A DNA stretch of 14,983 nucleotides from NCBI GenBank assembly GCA_035291485.1, contig DATDSA010000048.1:1-14983 (forward strand). Direction: 5' to 3'. Below are positions 1 through 6,370 of the stretch, piece by piece. Under the pieces are notes generated by a model. That model was not told the origin of the DNA. It ran no database searches and saw nothing but the letters and a program-made list of their open reading frames with translations. Origin of the DNA: 9FT-COMBO-53-11 sp035291485 (GTDB lineage: Bacteria > Patescibacteriota > WWE3 > 9FT-COMBO-53-11). Every line of letters starts with the position of its first letter. The first letter of the stretch is position 1. The position numbers and the translations under genes were made by a program.

Positions 1-65
1 ATGAAGAGATGGAACGTGAGAAAGAAATGATTAAGATCATCGAACTGCACCAAAAAGCAAAATGA
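1..65 (+). CDS. C-terminal end of an unidentified protein (partial)
   Basis: An open frame runs in from the left edge (first full codon at position 3) and ends at TGA 63-65. The visible 20 residues are EEMEREKEMIKIIELHQKAK, a charged stretch typical of a helix or coiled coil. The stop lies one base before the ATG of the next gene (67), so the two are probably translationally coupled and part of one operon. Since the next gene is phage-tail-like, this may also be a phage structural gene, but that is inference from position. Too little is visible to name it. Confidence 0.55.
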   Translation, partial: EEMEREKEMIKIIELHQKAK

Positions 66-66
66 A

Positions 67-1413
67 ATGGCTCTCGTCTTCGATAAAGCCTCTAAAGTAA
101 TCACCGTCGAAAAACCCCAGAGAGAGCTCACGATTCAGGATCTCCACGATGAGATCCGGCTGTTTGAGGAGAAGAACCAGAACCTGGAGGTGGCCCAGAT
201 CGTGAACGCTTCAGGTAAACAGGATTTGGGCGGGGGGATTCAGGTGGGAATCACCCTGGAGTTGATAAACGACTGGCGGTTGGCGTTTGAAGCTCGGACC
301 GATCAGGAGGTCGAAGACGAGGGGTTCCCGCCGGTGGCGGAGGGTGGGGCCGTTCTTTGCTTCGTCAGAGGAGGGAATTTGGTTGCCACCAACATTTACA
401 ACAACAACCCGATCTTTTCGACCCAAAACACCCAAGTGACCATCGCCCAGTCTTCCTCGGCCACAATCATAACTCCGCCCGCGGACTACGCCACATTGCA
501 TATGATCGAATCTCTCCGGGGCCGATCCGTTTCGGTGGGTAACATCTGGTACTGGGATCCGACCAGTGGTGTTGACAGCAACAACGGGACGACTCCGGCG
601 ACGGCGGTGGCGACTTTTGCCCAAGCCCAAACTTTGGCCTCGACCGGTACGCCCGACAACATTATCTTCGCCTTGGCGAGCGCGGGTGGGATCACGACTG
701 TAACTGAGAAAATTACCATTTCTACTCCCAACATTAAGCTGAGGGGGCCGGGTTACACCTTTAAGTTCGACCCGAACGCCACCGGCAACACTGTCACTAT
801 TAGTGCGAACAACGTCGAGTTTTCGGGTTTTTACGTCACCACCGAGACCGGCGGAACCGACAACGGGATCGTCGTGACGGGAGACAACGCCCTCATCAAA
901 GACGTCTGGGTGAACGGCACCACCAGCAACGGCATCGGCATCTCCAGCTCGGCCCGAACCACCATCGATACCTGCGCGATTGAGAACTGCGCCGGGAACG
1001 GGATCAATATCGGTACGACGACCAGTATCGCCAAAGTCCGCCAATGCATTATCTCCGGCAACACCGGTGACGGCGCCGATCTGGCCGGCGGATTCACGGA
1101 TATCACCGACAACATCTTTGAGAACAATCTCATTTTCAACAACACCGGTTGGGGGATTGATGTCGGCAGCGGGGTAATTCGTACCGGCATCCGCCTCCAC
1201 CACACGATCGCGAAGAACACCGCCGGGAGCATTGATACCACCGGCAGTGTCGACACGTTCCAGGACACCTCCGGTGCGGTTACGGGGGGAGACATCGACG
1301 CCATTGTGAGCGGAGTCTGGGACGAGCTGATCTCCGCCCACACCGGTACCGGATCAACTGGCAAGACATTGAGGGACGCGAAAGTGAAAGCGACGCTGGC
1401 GTCGCTGAAGTAA
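67..1413 (+). CDS. phage tail-like protein with right-handed beta-helix
   Basis: 448 aa. Residues 1-135 form an N-terminal domain resembling phage minor structural or tail proteins (segments such as NASGKQDLGGGIQVGITLEL and DDW-like INDWRLAFEAR). Residues about 185-390 hold repeated short strands rich in N, G, T and I (GNGINIGTTT, GNTGDGADLAG, NTGWGIDVGSG), the pattern of a parallel beta-helix as in tailspike and pectate-lyase folds. The C-terminus (about 416-440) has GVWDELISAHTGTGSTGK, a motif I associate with phage tail proteins. There is no signal peptide. No Shine-Dalgarno precedes the ATG, but the upstream gene stops at 63-65, so coupling is likely. Likely role: virion surface or host-contact component of a prophage or phage-derived particle. 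Alternative: a secreted polysaccharide-binding beta-helix protein. The stop codon lies inside the first unit of the 9-bp repeat array. Confidence 0.7.
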   Translation: MALVFDKASKVITVEKPQRELTIQDLHDEIRLFEEKNQNLEVAQIVNASGKQDLGGGIQVGITLELINDWRLAFEARTDQEVEDEGFPPVAEGGAVLCFVRGGNLVATNIYNNNPIFSTQNTQVTIAQSSSATIITPPADYATLHMIESLRGRSVSVGNIWYWDPTSGVDSNNGTTPATAVATFAQAQTLASTGTPDNIIFALASAGGITTVTEKITISTPNIKLRGPGYTFKFDPNATGNTVTISANNVEFSGFYVTTETGGTDNGIVVTGDNALIKDVWVNGTTSNGIGISSSARTTIDTCAIENCAGNGINIGTTTSIAKVRQCIISGNTGDGADLAGGFTDITDNIFENNLIFNNTGWGIDVGSGVIRTGIRLHHTIAKNTAGSIDTTGSVDTFQDTSGAVTGGDIDAIVSGVWDELISAHTGTGSTGKTLRDAKVKATLASLK

Positions 1414-1464
1414 CAGCGACTAGTAACATAAAGTAACGTAAGTAACTTAAGTAACCACAGTAAC
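1409..1464 (+). repeat. left array of 9-bp repeats (AGTAAC core)
   Basis: AGTAAC occurs at 1409, 1422, 1432, 1441, 1450 and 1459. The last four are exactly 9 bp apart, with three variable bases between cores. The first copy includes the stop codon of the beta-helix gene (TAA 1411-1413). The array ends five bases before the stop codon of the reverse-strand gene. It is the inverted counterpart of the array at 1866-1907. Confidence 0.85.
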
Positions 1465-1469
1465 GGAAA

Positions 1470-1832
1470 TTAATTTCGGAACTTGCTGATGATTGAACGG
1501 AATATTTTGAGAAATTCCCCGCATTCTGCCGCCAGTTGATTGCTTTCATCTGCCATCTCTTTATTGGCGTGAGAAATCAGGTTAAGCCAGAAGATTGTTT
1601 CGCGGGATTCTTTTTTGCTAATCGAAATTTTGTGGACAAATTCTTTCGAAGTTAGGGTCTCGCAAGCCTCCATATAGTTTGCGGCGATCGAAGTGCCGGA
1701 GCGGATAAGCTGTTTAATAAGGATTACGTTCGCCGCGGTTTTGGGAATTTTGACGGAAAAATCGATTGTTTTCTTCGAAAAATCGACTAGGCGATTTTCC
1801 AGCTCCTTGTTTCTTTGTTGCCTTTCCCGCAT
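1470..1832 (-). CDS. four-helix bundle protein (S23 / 23S rRNA IVP family)
   Basis: 120 aa, all-helical. The central block LIRSGTSIAANYMEAC followed by SKEFVHKISISKKESRETIFWL matches the family signature (R-[AS]-x-S-[IV]-x-A-N-x-x-E, then S..eF..k...a..E..E...WL). Members are the proteins encoded in 23S rRNA intervening sequences and the related Avd accessory proteins of diversity-generating retroelements. They form pentameric barrels and many have no known function. Here the gene is free-standing, not within 23S rRNA. The start is ATG at 1832-1830 with AGGAG three bases upstream on the minus strand. It is the only minus-strand gene in the window and lies between inverted 9-bp repeat arrays. 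No reverse transcriptase is nearby, so a retroelement role is not supported. Confidence 0.85.
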   Translation of the reverse strand: MRERQQRNKELENRLVDFSKKTIDFSVKIPKTAANVILIKQLIRSGTSIAANYMEACETLTSKEFVHKISISKKESRETIFWLNLISHANKEMADESNQLAAECGEFLKIFRSIISKFRN

Positions 1833-1865
1833 TTGCTCCTGATTTTATCACCGTTTCTTAATCCC

Positions 1866-1907
1866 GTCACTCCTGTTACTCTTGTCACTCCTGTTACTTT
1901 TGTTACT
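1866..1907 (-). repeat. right array of 9-bp repeats (GTTACT/GTCACT core)
   Basis: GT(T/C)ACT occurs at 1866, 1875, 1884, 1893 and 1902, spaced exactly 9 bp apart. Units 1 and 3 read GTCACT; units 2, 4 and 5 read GTTACT, the exact reverse complement of the AGTAAC core on the other side of the gene. The array sits upstream of the four-helix-bundle gene and ends 13 bases before the tatA ATG. Confidence 0.88.
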
Positions 1908-1920
1908 ATTATCTTAATTT

Positions 1921-2247
1921 ATGCTTGCAAATATTGGACCTGCAGAAGCCATCATTATTTTCATCGCCATCCTGTCGGTTCTCTTCGGAAGCAAAAAGAC
2001 GAGCGAGATCGCCCGCGATGTCGGTGCGGCCGGAAAGGAATTCAAAAAAGTCGGCAAGGAGTACCGGGAAGCGATCGAAGACCTCAAGAAGCCGGTGAAT
2101 GATGTTCTGAACGCGCCAGCCGAGGAAGAAACCGCCGCCGAAACACCCACAGTTGATATGGCCAAACAAGAGGTAGCCCAACTTGCCCAACTTGCTCAGA
2201 AGGCGAAGGAGGGATCGAAATCGGAGGGAGGTGAAAAGAGTGCCTAG
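1921..2247 (+). CDS. tatA: Sec-independent translocase subunit TatA/TatB-like
   Basis: 108 aa. N-terminal IGPAEAIIIFIAILSVLFGS is the TatA/B signature: a short membrane helix (residues 8-22) with a polar Glu at position 9, then the FG hinge (22-23). An amphipathic helix with RDVGAAGKEFKKVGKEYREA follows, then an acidic/Ala-rich cytoplasmic tail (about 70-108). With TatC it forms the twin-arginine pathway, which exports folded proteins across the cytoplasmic membrane. The longer tail leaves a TatB-like role open. No Shine-Dalgarno precedes the ATG. A possible -10 (TATTAT 1907-1912) would start the message at about 1919, so it may be leaderless. It overlaps the next gene by 8 bases. Confidence 0.85.
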   Translation: MLANIGPAEAIIIFIAILSVLFGSKKTSEIARDVGAAGKEFKKVGKEYREAIEDLKKPVNDVLNAPAEEETAAETPTVDMAKQEVAQLAQLAQKAKEGSKSEGGEKSA

Positions 2248-2383
2248 AATCGGATTGACGGAACTAATCCTGATGTCTCTGTTGCTCCTGGTGTTCTTCG
2301 GGTCGCGCAAAGTCCCCGAATTCATCAAGGGAATCGCCGATAGCGTCAGCGAATTTAAGAAGAGCGCGGGAAGCAAGGAGTAG
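2240..2383 (+). CDS. tatA: second, short TatA-family subunit
   Basis: 47 aa from a GTG start at 2240, chosen because GGGAGGTG (2226-2233) lies at good spacing and the protein then begins right at the conserved N-terminus. IGLTELILMSLLLLVFFGSR gives a membrane helix at residues 5-19 with Glu 8, then the FG hinge (20-21) and a short amphipathic helix (24-41). It is shorter than a usual TatA (60-90 aa) and lacks a cytoplasmic tail, so it is close to a minimal TatA/TatE. The frame is open further upstream (to 2183), but that part reads as Arg-rich antisense-like sequence inside the preceding gene. Start codon and SD overlap the end of the first tatA, implying coupling. It could pair with the longer subunit in a TatA/TatB-like division of labour. 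Confidence 0.82.
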   Translation: MPRIGLTELILMSLLLLVFFGSRKVPEFIKGIADSVSEFKKSAGSKE

Positions 2384-2400
2384 TTCGGAATTACCTCAAA

Positions 2401-3153
2401 ATGTCTCCAGAAAACGTGAGACCTGCCGACTTAGGTTGGGAGGGTCTCATTGACAAATTCAGCCCCTTCCTGAACGAAATCAAAAAAAGAGTCCGCTTTT
2501 TTGTCCTGCTTTTCTTGGTTTTTTCCGTCTTGGGATTTGTTTACTACGAGCAGATCATCAATTTCAGCCTGACGATTTTCCGGTTGGAGGGAGTGAACAT
2601 CGCTTTTACCTCGCCGTTTCAGTTCATTAATCTCGCCTTTAGCTCGGCCCTCGCCGTTGGTCTGATCGCGGCCCTGCCGGTCGCTCTCTACCAGGTTTTT
2701 TCTTTCCTGAAGCCGGCTCTCAAGAAAAGGGAATTCCGAATTCTAATGACGCTGATGCCGCTGGCGGTCTTTCTCTTTGCCGTTGGCTTTTTCTACGGGG
2801 TGGCGGTGATGAAGTACGTCATCGGCCTCTTCTATGAGAAGGCGCAGGAGTTGGAGATCGGCAATCTGCTAGATGTTTCCGCGCTGCTCTCCCAGATCAT
2901 TGTGACCTCCTCTCTTTTGGGAGCGGCCTTTGAGTTTCCGATTGTAATCACGGCGCTGATGAGCCTCAAAATCGTCGCCTATCGCTCGATCGCTTCCCAG
3001 CGAACGATGGTCTACTTCTTCTGTCTGCTCTTCGCTAGCCTGCTGCCGCCGACCGACCTGCTCTCCTTGGCCCTGCTGACGGTGCCGCTGATCCTGCTCT
3101 TTGAATCCACCCTCCTCATCAACCGGGCCGTTCTCAAGACTCCGGTGTCTTGA
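2401..3153 (+). CDS. tatC: Sec-independent translocase subunit TatC
   Basis: 250 aa, six predicted membrane helices (about 31-50, 76-100, 115-140, 160-190, 202-215, 219-238). Family motifs in order: FLNEIKKRVRF (23-33, the equivalent of HLxELRxR), SPFQF (71-75), ALPVALYQVFSFLKPALKKRE (91-111), FEFPIVITAL (177-186) and PPTDLLSLALLTVPLILLFE (216-235). TatC is the membrane receptor for twin-arginine signal peptides and works with the two subunits just upstream. The usual acidic residue in the SPxE position is Gln 74 here. No clear Shine-Dalgarno: AGGAG at the end of the previous gene is about 20 bases away. A hairpin downstream at 3190 may end the operon. Confidence 0.93.
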   Translation: MSPENVRPADLGWEGLIDKFSPFLNEIKKRVRFFVLLFLVFSVLGFVYYEQIINFSLTIFRLEGVNIAFTSPFQFINLAFSSALAVGLIAALPVALYQVFSFLKPALKKREFRILMTLMPLAVFLFAVGFFYGVAVMKYVIGLFYEKAQELEIGNLLDVSALLSQIIVTSSLLGAAFEFPIVITALMSLKIVAYRSIASQRTMVYFFCLLFASLLPPTDLLSLALLTVPLILLFESTLLINRAVLKTPVS

Positions 3154-3189
3154 CCTTTCAATCTTCAAACCCTATACTGGAGCTACTGG

Positions 3190-3221
3190 TTGGTGGGCTC
3201 GTCCCACCAAATTGTTTGATT
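3190..3221 (+). terminator. possible intrinsic terminator after tatC
   Basis: TTGGTGGG (3190-3197) pairs perfectly with CCCACCAA (3203-3210) around a 5-base loop, followed by the T-rich ATTGTTTGATT. The T-run is weak, so termination may be partial. Confidence 0.45.
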
Positions 3222-3245
3222 AGGGTAGAGGGTATAGGGTATAGA
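3216..3245 (+). promoter_or_regulatory. possible promoter for the nusA operon
   Basis: TTGATT (3216-3221), an 18-bp spacer, then TATAGA (3240-3245). The spacer and -10 are built from the heptamer repeat units, so the match may be partly fortuitous. The position just after a terminator-like hairpin and before nusA is sensible. Confidence 0.35.
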
Positions 3246-3289
3246 CAAGACGTACCACTAAACCCTGAACCCTAAACCCTAATCCCTAG
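3221..3289. repeat. two inverted arrays of a 7-bp telomere-like repeat
   Basis: GGGT cores at 3223, 3230 and 3237 (unit TAGGGTA) are exactly 7 bp apart. CCCT cores at 3263, 3270, 3277 and 3284 (unit AACCCTA) are also exactly 7 bp apart on the opposite strand sense. A lone CCCTATA lies at 3170. In RNA the two arrays can fold into an imperfect long hairpin with a loop around 3246-3260. The last unit ends about ten bases before the nusA ATG. Confidence 0.85.
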
Positions 3290-3299
3290 CAGTAAAGAG

Positions 3300-4493
3300 A
3301 TGGCAACAACCGAATTTTCGGCGGCAATTAATCAGCTCGCGGCGGAACGGGGAGTTTCCCCGGAGTCCATCATTGAAGGCGTCAAGCAGGCGCTCGCCGC
3401 CGCATATCGCAAGGACTTCGGCGGTCCCACCCCGGTCGTGGAAGAGGGGGAGGAGCCCAAGGACGATATTGAAGTTAAGCTGACGCTGGAAACCGGGGAA
3501 GCCCGGATCTTCAAAGAGGGCAAGGACGTGACGCCGGCCGGCTTTGGCCGGATCGCTGCCCAAACGGCGAAGCAGGTTATTCTTCAAAAAATTCGGGAAG
3601 AAGAGAAGGAAGCGATTCGAACCGAGTTCAAGGAAAAAGAGAAGAGCATCGTTTCCGGTTTCGTTTTCCGGGTGGAAAACGGAGTGGTCTTTGTGGACCT
3701 GGGCCGGACGCAGGGGATCCTGCCGCCTTCCGAGCAGATTCCGGGAGAACAGTACCGCACCGGGGCGCGGGTGAAGGCGCTGGTGAAGGAGGTTCAGGAG
3801 GGGACCAGGGGGCCGGAGATCCTGCTCTCGCGGACCGATCCAGAATTCGTGACTGAACTTTTCGCCCTGGAAGTTCCCGAGATTTCTCAAGGAATTGTCA
3901 AGGTGGAAGCGATTTCCCGGGAGGCCGGCCGGCGTACCAAAATCGCGGTTTCCTCCAGTGAGGAACGGATCGACCCGGTTGGTTCTTGCGTCGGGCAGAA
4001 GGGCGTTCGGGTGCAGGCGGTGACCCACGAGCTGGGTGAAGAGAAGGTCGATATCATTCCTTACTCGGCGGACGATGCGACTTTCGTTTCTTCGGCGCTC
4101 TCGCCGGCGAAGGTCATTGCAGCGAAGCTCAAGCCGAAGAGCCGAACCGCCGAAGTGGAGGTGCCCGAGGACCAGCTCTCGCTGGCCATCGGCAAAGAAG
4201 GCCAGAACGTCCGATTGGCGGCAAAATTGACCGGTTGGCGGATCGACATCAAGGGTGCCGGCACGGTCTTTGCCGAAGGGACGAAGGGTTTGGGATTGGT
4301 CGACCAAGGTCTTTCGGCTCGGGTCGCCAAGCTCCTGGGAGAAGCGGGGATCGAGAGCGTTGAGAAGTTGAAGGAAAAACCCTTCGAGGAGATTAAAACC
4401 ATCAAAGGATTGGGACCGAAGGCTCTGGCCGAGGTCGAGAGAGTAATTGCGAATGTCCAAAAAACAGCTGAAACCGAAAAACCCACAAGCTAA
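3300..4493 (+). CDS. nusA: transcription termination/antitermination factor NusA
   Basis: 397 aa. Domains in order: N-terminal RNA-polymerase-binding domain (1-110), S1 domain (about 113-180), KH1 (about 225-275, VGQKGVRVQAVTHEL), KH2 (about 283-318, AIGKEGQNVRLAAKLTGW) and a C-terminal helix-hairpin-helix region (330-383, IKGLGPKALAEVERV). NusA binds elongating RNA polymerase and modulates pausing, intrinsic termination and rRNA antitermination. Residues 41-56 hold an acidic insertion. The usual upstream partner rimP is missing; tatC and repeat arrays precede it instead. The SD is weak (AAAGAG just before ATG). Its 3' end overlaps infB by 41 bases, so the two are co-translated. Confidence 0.96.
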   Translation: MATTEFSAAINQLAAERGVSPESIIEGVKQALAAAYRKDFGGPTPVVEEGEEPKDDIEVKLTLETGEARIFKEGKDVTPAGFGRIAAQTAKQVILQKIREEEKEAIRTEFKEKEKSIVSGFVFRVENGVVFVDLGRTQGILPPSEQIPGEQYRTGARVKALVKEVQEGTRGPEILLSRTDPEFVTELFALEVPEISQGIVKVEAISREAGRRTKIAVSSSEERIDPVGSCVGQKGVRVQAVTHELGEEKVDIIPYSADDATFVSSALSPAKVIAAKLKPKSRTAEVEVPEDQLSLAIGKEGQNVRLAAKLTGWRIDIKGAGTVFAEGTKGLGLVDQGLSARVAKLLGEAGIESVEKLKEKPFEEIKTIKGLGPKALAEVERVIANVQKTAETEKPTS

Positions 4494-5937
4494 TGCCGTT
4501 ACCCGTCCTCCCGTCGTTGTTGTCTTAGGGCACATTGACCACGGGAAGACTTCTCTTTTAGACTCTATCCGGAAAACCGCGGTGGCTGCGAAAGAAGCGG
4601 GGGGAATTACCCAGAAAATTGGCGCCTATCAGATCATCGAACCCTCCGGCCGGCGGATCACTTTCATTGATACTCCCGGACACGAGGCCTTTTCCAAGAT
4701 GCGGCAGCGCGGGGCGGGTGTGGCTGATCTCGCGGTCTTGGTCGTCGCGGCGAACGACGGGGTCAAGCCCCAAACGGTGGAGGCGATCGCTCACGCCAAA
4801 GCGGCGGGGGTGCCGCTGGTAGTCGCAATTAACAAGGTTGATCTGGCTTCGCCGCAAGATGTGGCGAAAGTCAAGGGCCAGTTAGCAAAGGAAGACGTGT
4901 TCGTGGAGGACCAGGGTGGCAAAATTCCCGCGGTGGCGGTTTCGGCAACAACCGGTGCCGGCGTTCCGGAACTTCTGGAGATCATCGGCCTTTCGGCCGA
5001 TATGCTGGAGCTCAAGGCGGAAGCCGGCGGCGAGGCGGAGGCGGTGGTAATCGAATCTCTGCTTTCCTCCCAGCAAGGGCCGTTGGCGACGCTGATCGTC
5101 AAGAAGGGAACCTTCAAGATCGGGGACCAGATATTCGCCGGCGATGTCTCCGGTAAGATCAAGGCGCTGATGAACGATCTCGGCCAGCGCATTTCGGAAG
5201 CCGGTCCTGGTACGCCGGTGCAGGTGCTCGGTTTTTCGGACGTTCCTCCGGTGGGAGCCCTGGTTACTCGTCTGTCTGCTCCTGCTTCTGGCGTCGTCTC
5301 ACCAAAGGCGGTGGCCAACCAACCGATCAACCCCGCCGCCGAGCCCACCACCAGTCTCAACGTCGTTCTGCGGGCCGATACCCAGGGTTCCTTGGAAGCG
5401 GTCGAGGTTCCGCTCGCCAATCTGGAGGCGGGGGGTAAAGGAATTAATTTCCTCCTTAAGAGCATCGGCCCGATCTCCGACTCGGATGTTCGCTTAGCGG
5501 CGGCTGCCAAGGGAGTGATTCTGGGCTTCAACGTGCCAACCGGTTCCTCCGCCCGGAAATTGGCGGATGACTTGGGGGTGGGGGTGCGCTCTTTCCCCAT
5601 CATCTACGAACTTATCGAGGTGGCGGAGAAATTGCTCTCCGGTGCCCAGGTTCTGGCGGAAGAGAAGAAAGCGCCCGAGGCGGAGGTACTGGCGACCTTC
5701 ACCCTGCACAGCGGTGATGTCGTCGCCGGCGTTAAGGTGCTCAATGGCAAGTTTAAGTATCGTGACCGCATCAAGGTTTTCCGCGAGGGAACGGAGGAGG
5801 AGGTTCACCAGGGGAAGATCCGCGGACTGAAGGTCGGCAAGGACGAGGTTCAGGAGGTGAAAACGGGCCAGGAGGCCGGAGTTCTGGTCAAGCCGGATTT
5901 TGAGTTTAAAAAAGGCGACCGTATCGTGGTATCCTAG
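4453..5937 (+). CDS. infB: translation initiation factor IF-2 (short form)
   Basis: 494 aa from ATG 4453; a TTG two codons upstream is an alternative. G domain: G1 GHIDHGKTS (26-34), G2 GGITQ (50-54), G3 DTPGH (73-77), G4 NKVD (127-130), G5 SATTG (164-168). Domains II, III and IV follow (DTQGSLEAV near 310; ATFTLHSGDVVAGVKV near 415). IF-2 is the GTPase that brings fMet-tRNA to the 30S subunit and promotes subunit joining. The long N-terminal extension of many bacteria is absent; only about 20 residues precede the G domain. It starts inside nusA, so expression is coupled. The rbfA and truB genes that often follow are missing. Confidence 0.97.
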   Translation: MSKKQLKPKNPQANAVTRPPVVVVLGHIDHGKTSLLDSIRKTAVAAKEAGGITQKIGAYQIIEPSGRRITFIDTPGHEAFSKMRQRGAGVADLAVLVVAANDGVKPQTVEAIAHAKAAGVPLVVAINKVDLASPQDVAKVKGQLAKEDVFVEDQGGKIPAVAVSATTGAGVPELLEIIGLSADMLELKAEAGGEAEAVVIESLLSSQQGPLATLIVKKGTFKIGDQIFAGDVSGKIKALMNDLGQRISEAGPGTPVQVLGFSDVPPVGALVTRLSAPASGVVSPKAVANQPINPAAEPTTSLNVVLRADTQGSLEAVEVPLANLEAGGKGINFLLKSIGPISDSDVRLAAAAKGVILGFNVPTGSSARKLADDLGVGVRSFPIIYELIEVAEKLLSGAQVLAEEKKAPEAEVLATFTLHSGDVVAGVKVLNGKFKYRDRIKVFREGTEEEVHQGKIRGLKVGKDEVQEVKTGQEAGVLVKPDFEFKKGDRIVVS

Positions 5938-5974
5938 AATAGGAAAAGTTATCAGGAATAGAGAATAGTTATAT

Positions 5975-6331
5975 ATGCCAAAAGCAAAAATCAAAAAGCA
6001 AAAAGTTACGAGGAAAGTAACAAAAGCGGCGGAGCCGAAGGTTAAGAAAGTAGCGGCTAAAATTGAGTCTATCTCCCAGGGGAAAAAGGAACTGGTGGCG
6101 CTCTCGGCCACTCACTCCACCGACACCGGTTCTCCGGAGGTGCAGATCGCACTCCTATCGAAAAGGATCGGGGAGTTGACAGAGCATCTTAAAATTCATA
6201 AGAAGGACCTTAGTTCGCGCCGCGGCCTGCTGGGACTTGTCAACAAGCGTCGAAAACTTTTAATGTATCTATTGAAGAAGGACGAAAAACGATACCAGGT
6301 AATTACGGAAAAGCTAGGATTGGAAAAATAA
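5975..6331 (+). CDS. rpsO: 30S ribosomal protein S15 with basic N-terminal extension
   Basis: 118 aa. Residues 31-118 are the S15 core: HSTDTGSPEVQIALLSKRI, HLKIHKKDLSSRRGLL and VNKRRKLLMYL are diagnostic. S15 binds 16S rRNA early in 30S assembly. The first 30 residues are a Lys/Val/Ala-rich extension absent from the usual 89-aa protein, perhaps an extra rRNA contact. The SD is weak (GAGAAT eight bases before the ATG). It lies 37 bases after infB and directly before pnp, the classic rpsO-pnp order; in Escherichia coli that pair is controlled by RNA processing between the genes. Confidence 0.97.
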   Translation: MPKAKIKKQKVTRKVTKAAEPKVKKVAAKIESISQGKKELVALSATHSTDTGSPEVQIALLSKRIGELTEHLKIHKKDLSSRRGLLGLVNKRRKLLMYLLKKDEKRYQVITEKLGLEK

Positions 6332-6338
6332 TTTTTCC
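6322..6338 (+). other. hairpin over the rpsO stop codon
   Basis: GGAAAAA (6322-6328) and TTTTTCC (6332-6338) flank TAA, which is the rpsO stop codon. It is followed by C-rich rather than T-rich sequence, so it is not a convincing terminator. It could be a processing or stability element between rpsO and pnp. Confidence 0.4.
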
Positions 6339-6370
6339 CCCCTGTCTCCCGCAACTTGGTCTCTCTAGAA

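Larger units (their letters stand above)
1409..1907. mobile_element. candidate cassette: S23-type gene between inverted 9-bp repeat arrays
   Basis: A 499-bp unit made of array, 5-bp gap, reverse-strand gene, 33-bp leader and inverted array. The gene fills almost all the space between the arrays. Terminal inverted structure around a single small gene, wedged between a phage-like gene and a core tat operon, suggests an inserted unit. No transposase and no target-site duplication are visible. The arrays could instead be transcription or RNA-structure signals of the gene. The mobile interpretation is inference. Confidence 0.35.

Noticed and set aside
211..1341. Long reverse-strand frame (376 aa) opposite the beta-helix gene
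   Set aside because: It is a shadow of the G/C-rich codon pattern of the forward gene; no family motifs and no SD.
67..1832. Diversity-generating retroelement (phage-tail target plus Avd-like gene)
   Set aside because: No reverse transcriptase and no template/variable repeat pair are visible, and the four-helix-bundle gene is on the opposite strand between its own repeats.
1409..1907. CRISPR array
   Set aside because: Repeats are 6-base cores at 9-bp steps with 3-base gaps, far too short for repeats and spacers.
3279..4535. Reverse-strand frame of 418 aa opposite nusA
   Set aside because: NusA on the forward strand is unmistakable; the reverse frame is a composition effect.
4846..5603. Reverse-strand frame of about 270 aa inside infB
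   Set aside because: IF-2 motifs fill the forward frame; the reverse frame is a shadow.
6356..6370. TTG start for PNPase at 6356
   Set aside because: No ribosome binding site and no homology before the ATG at 6371.
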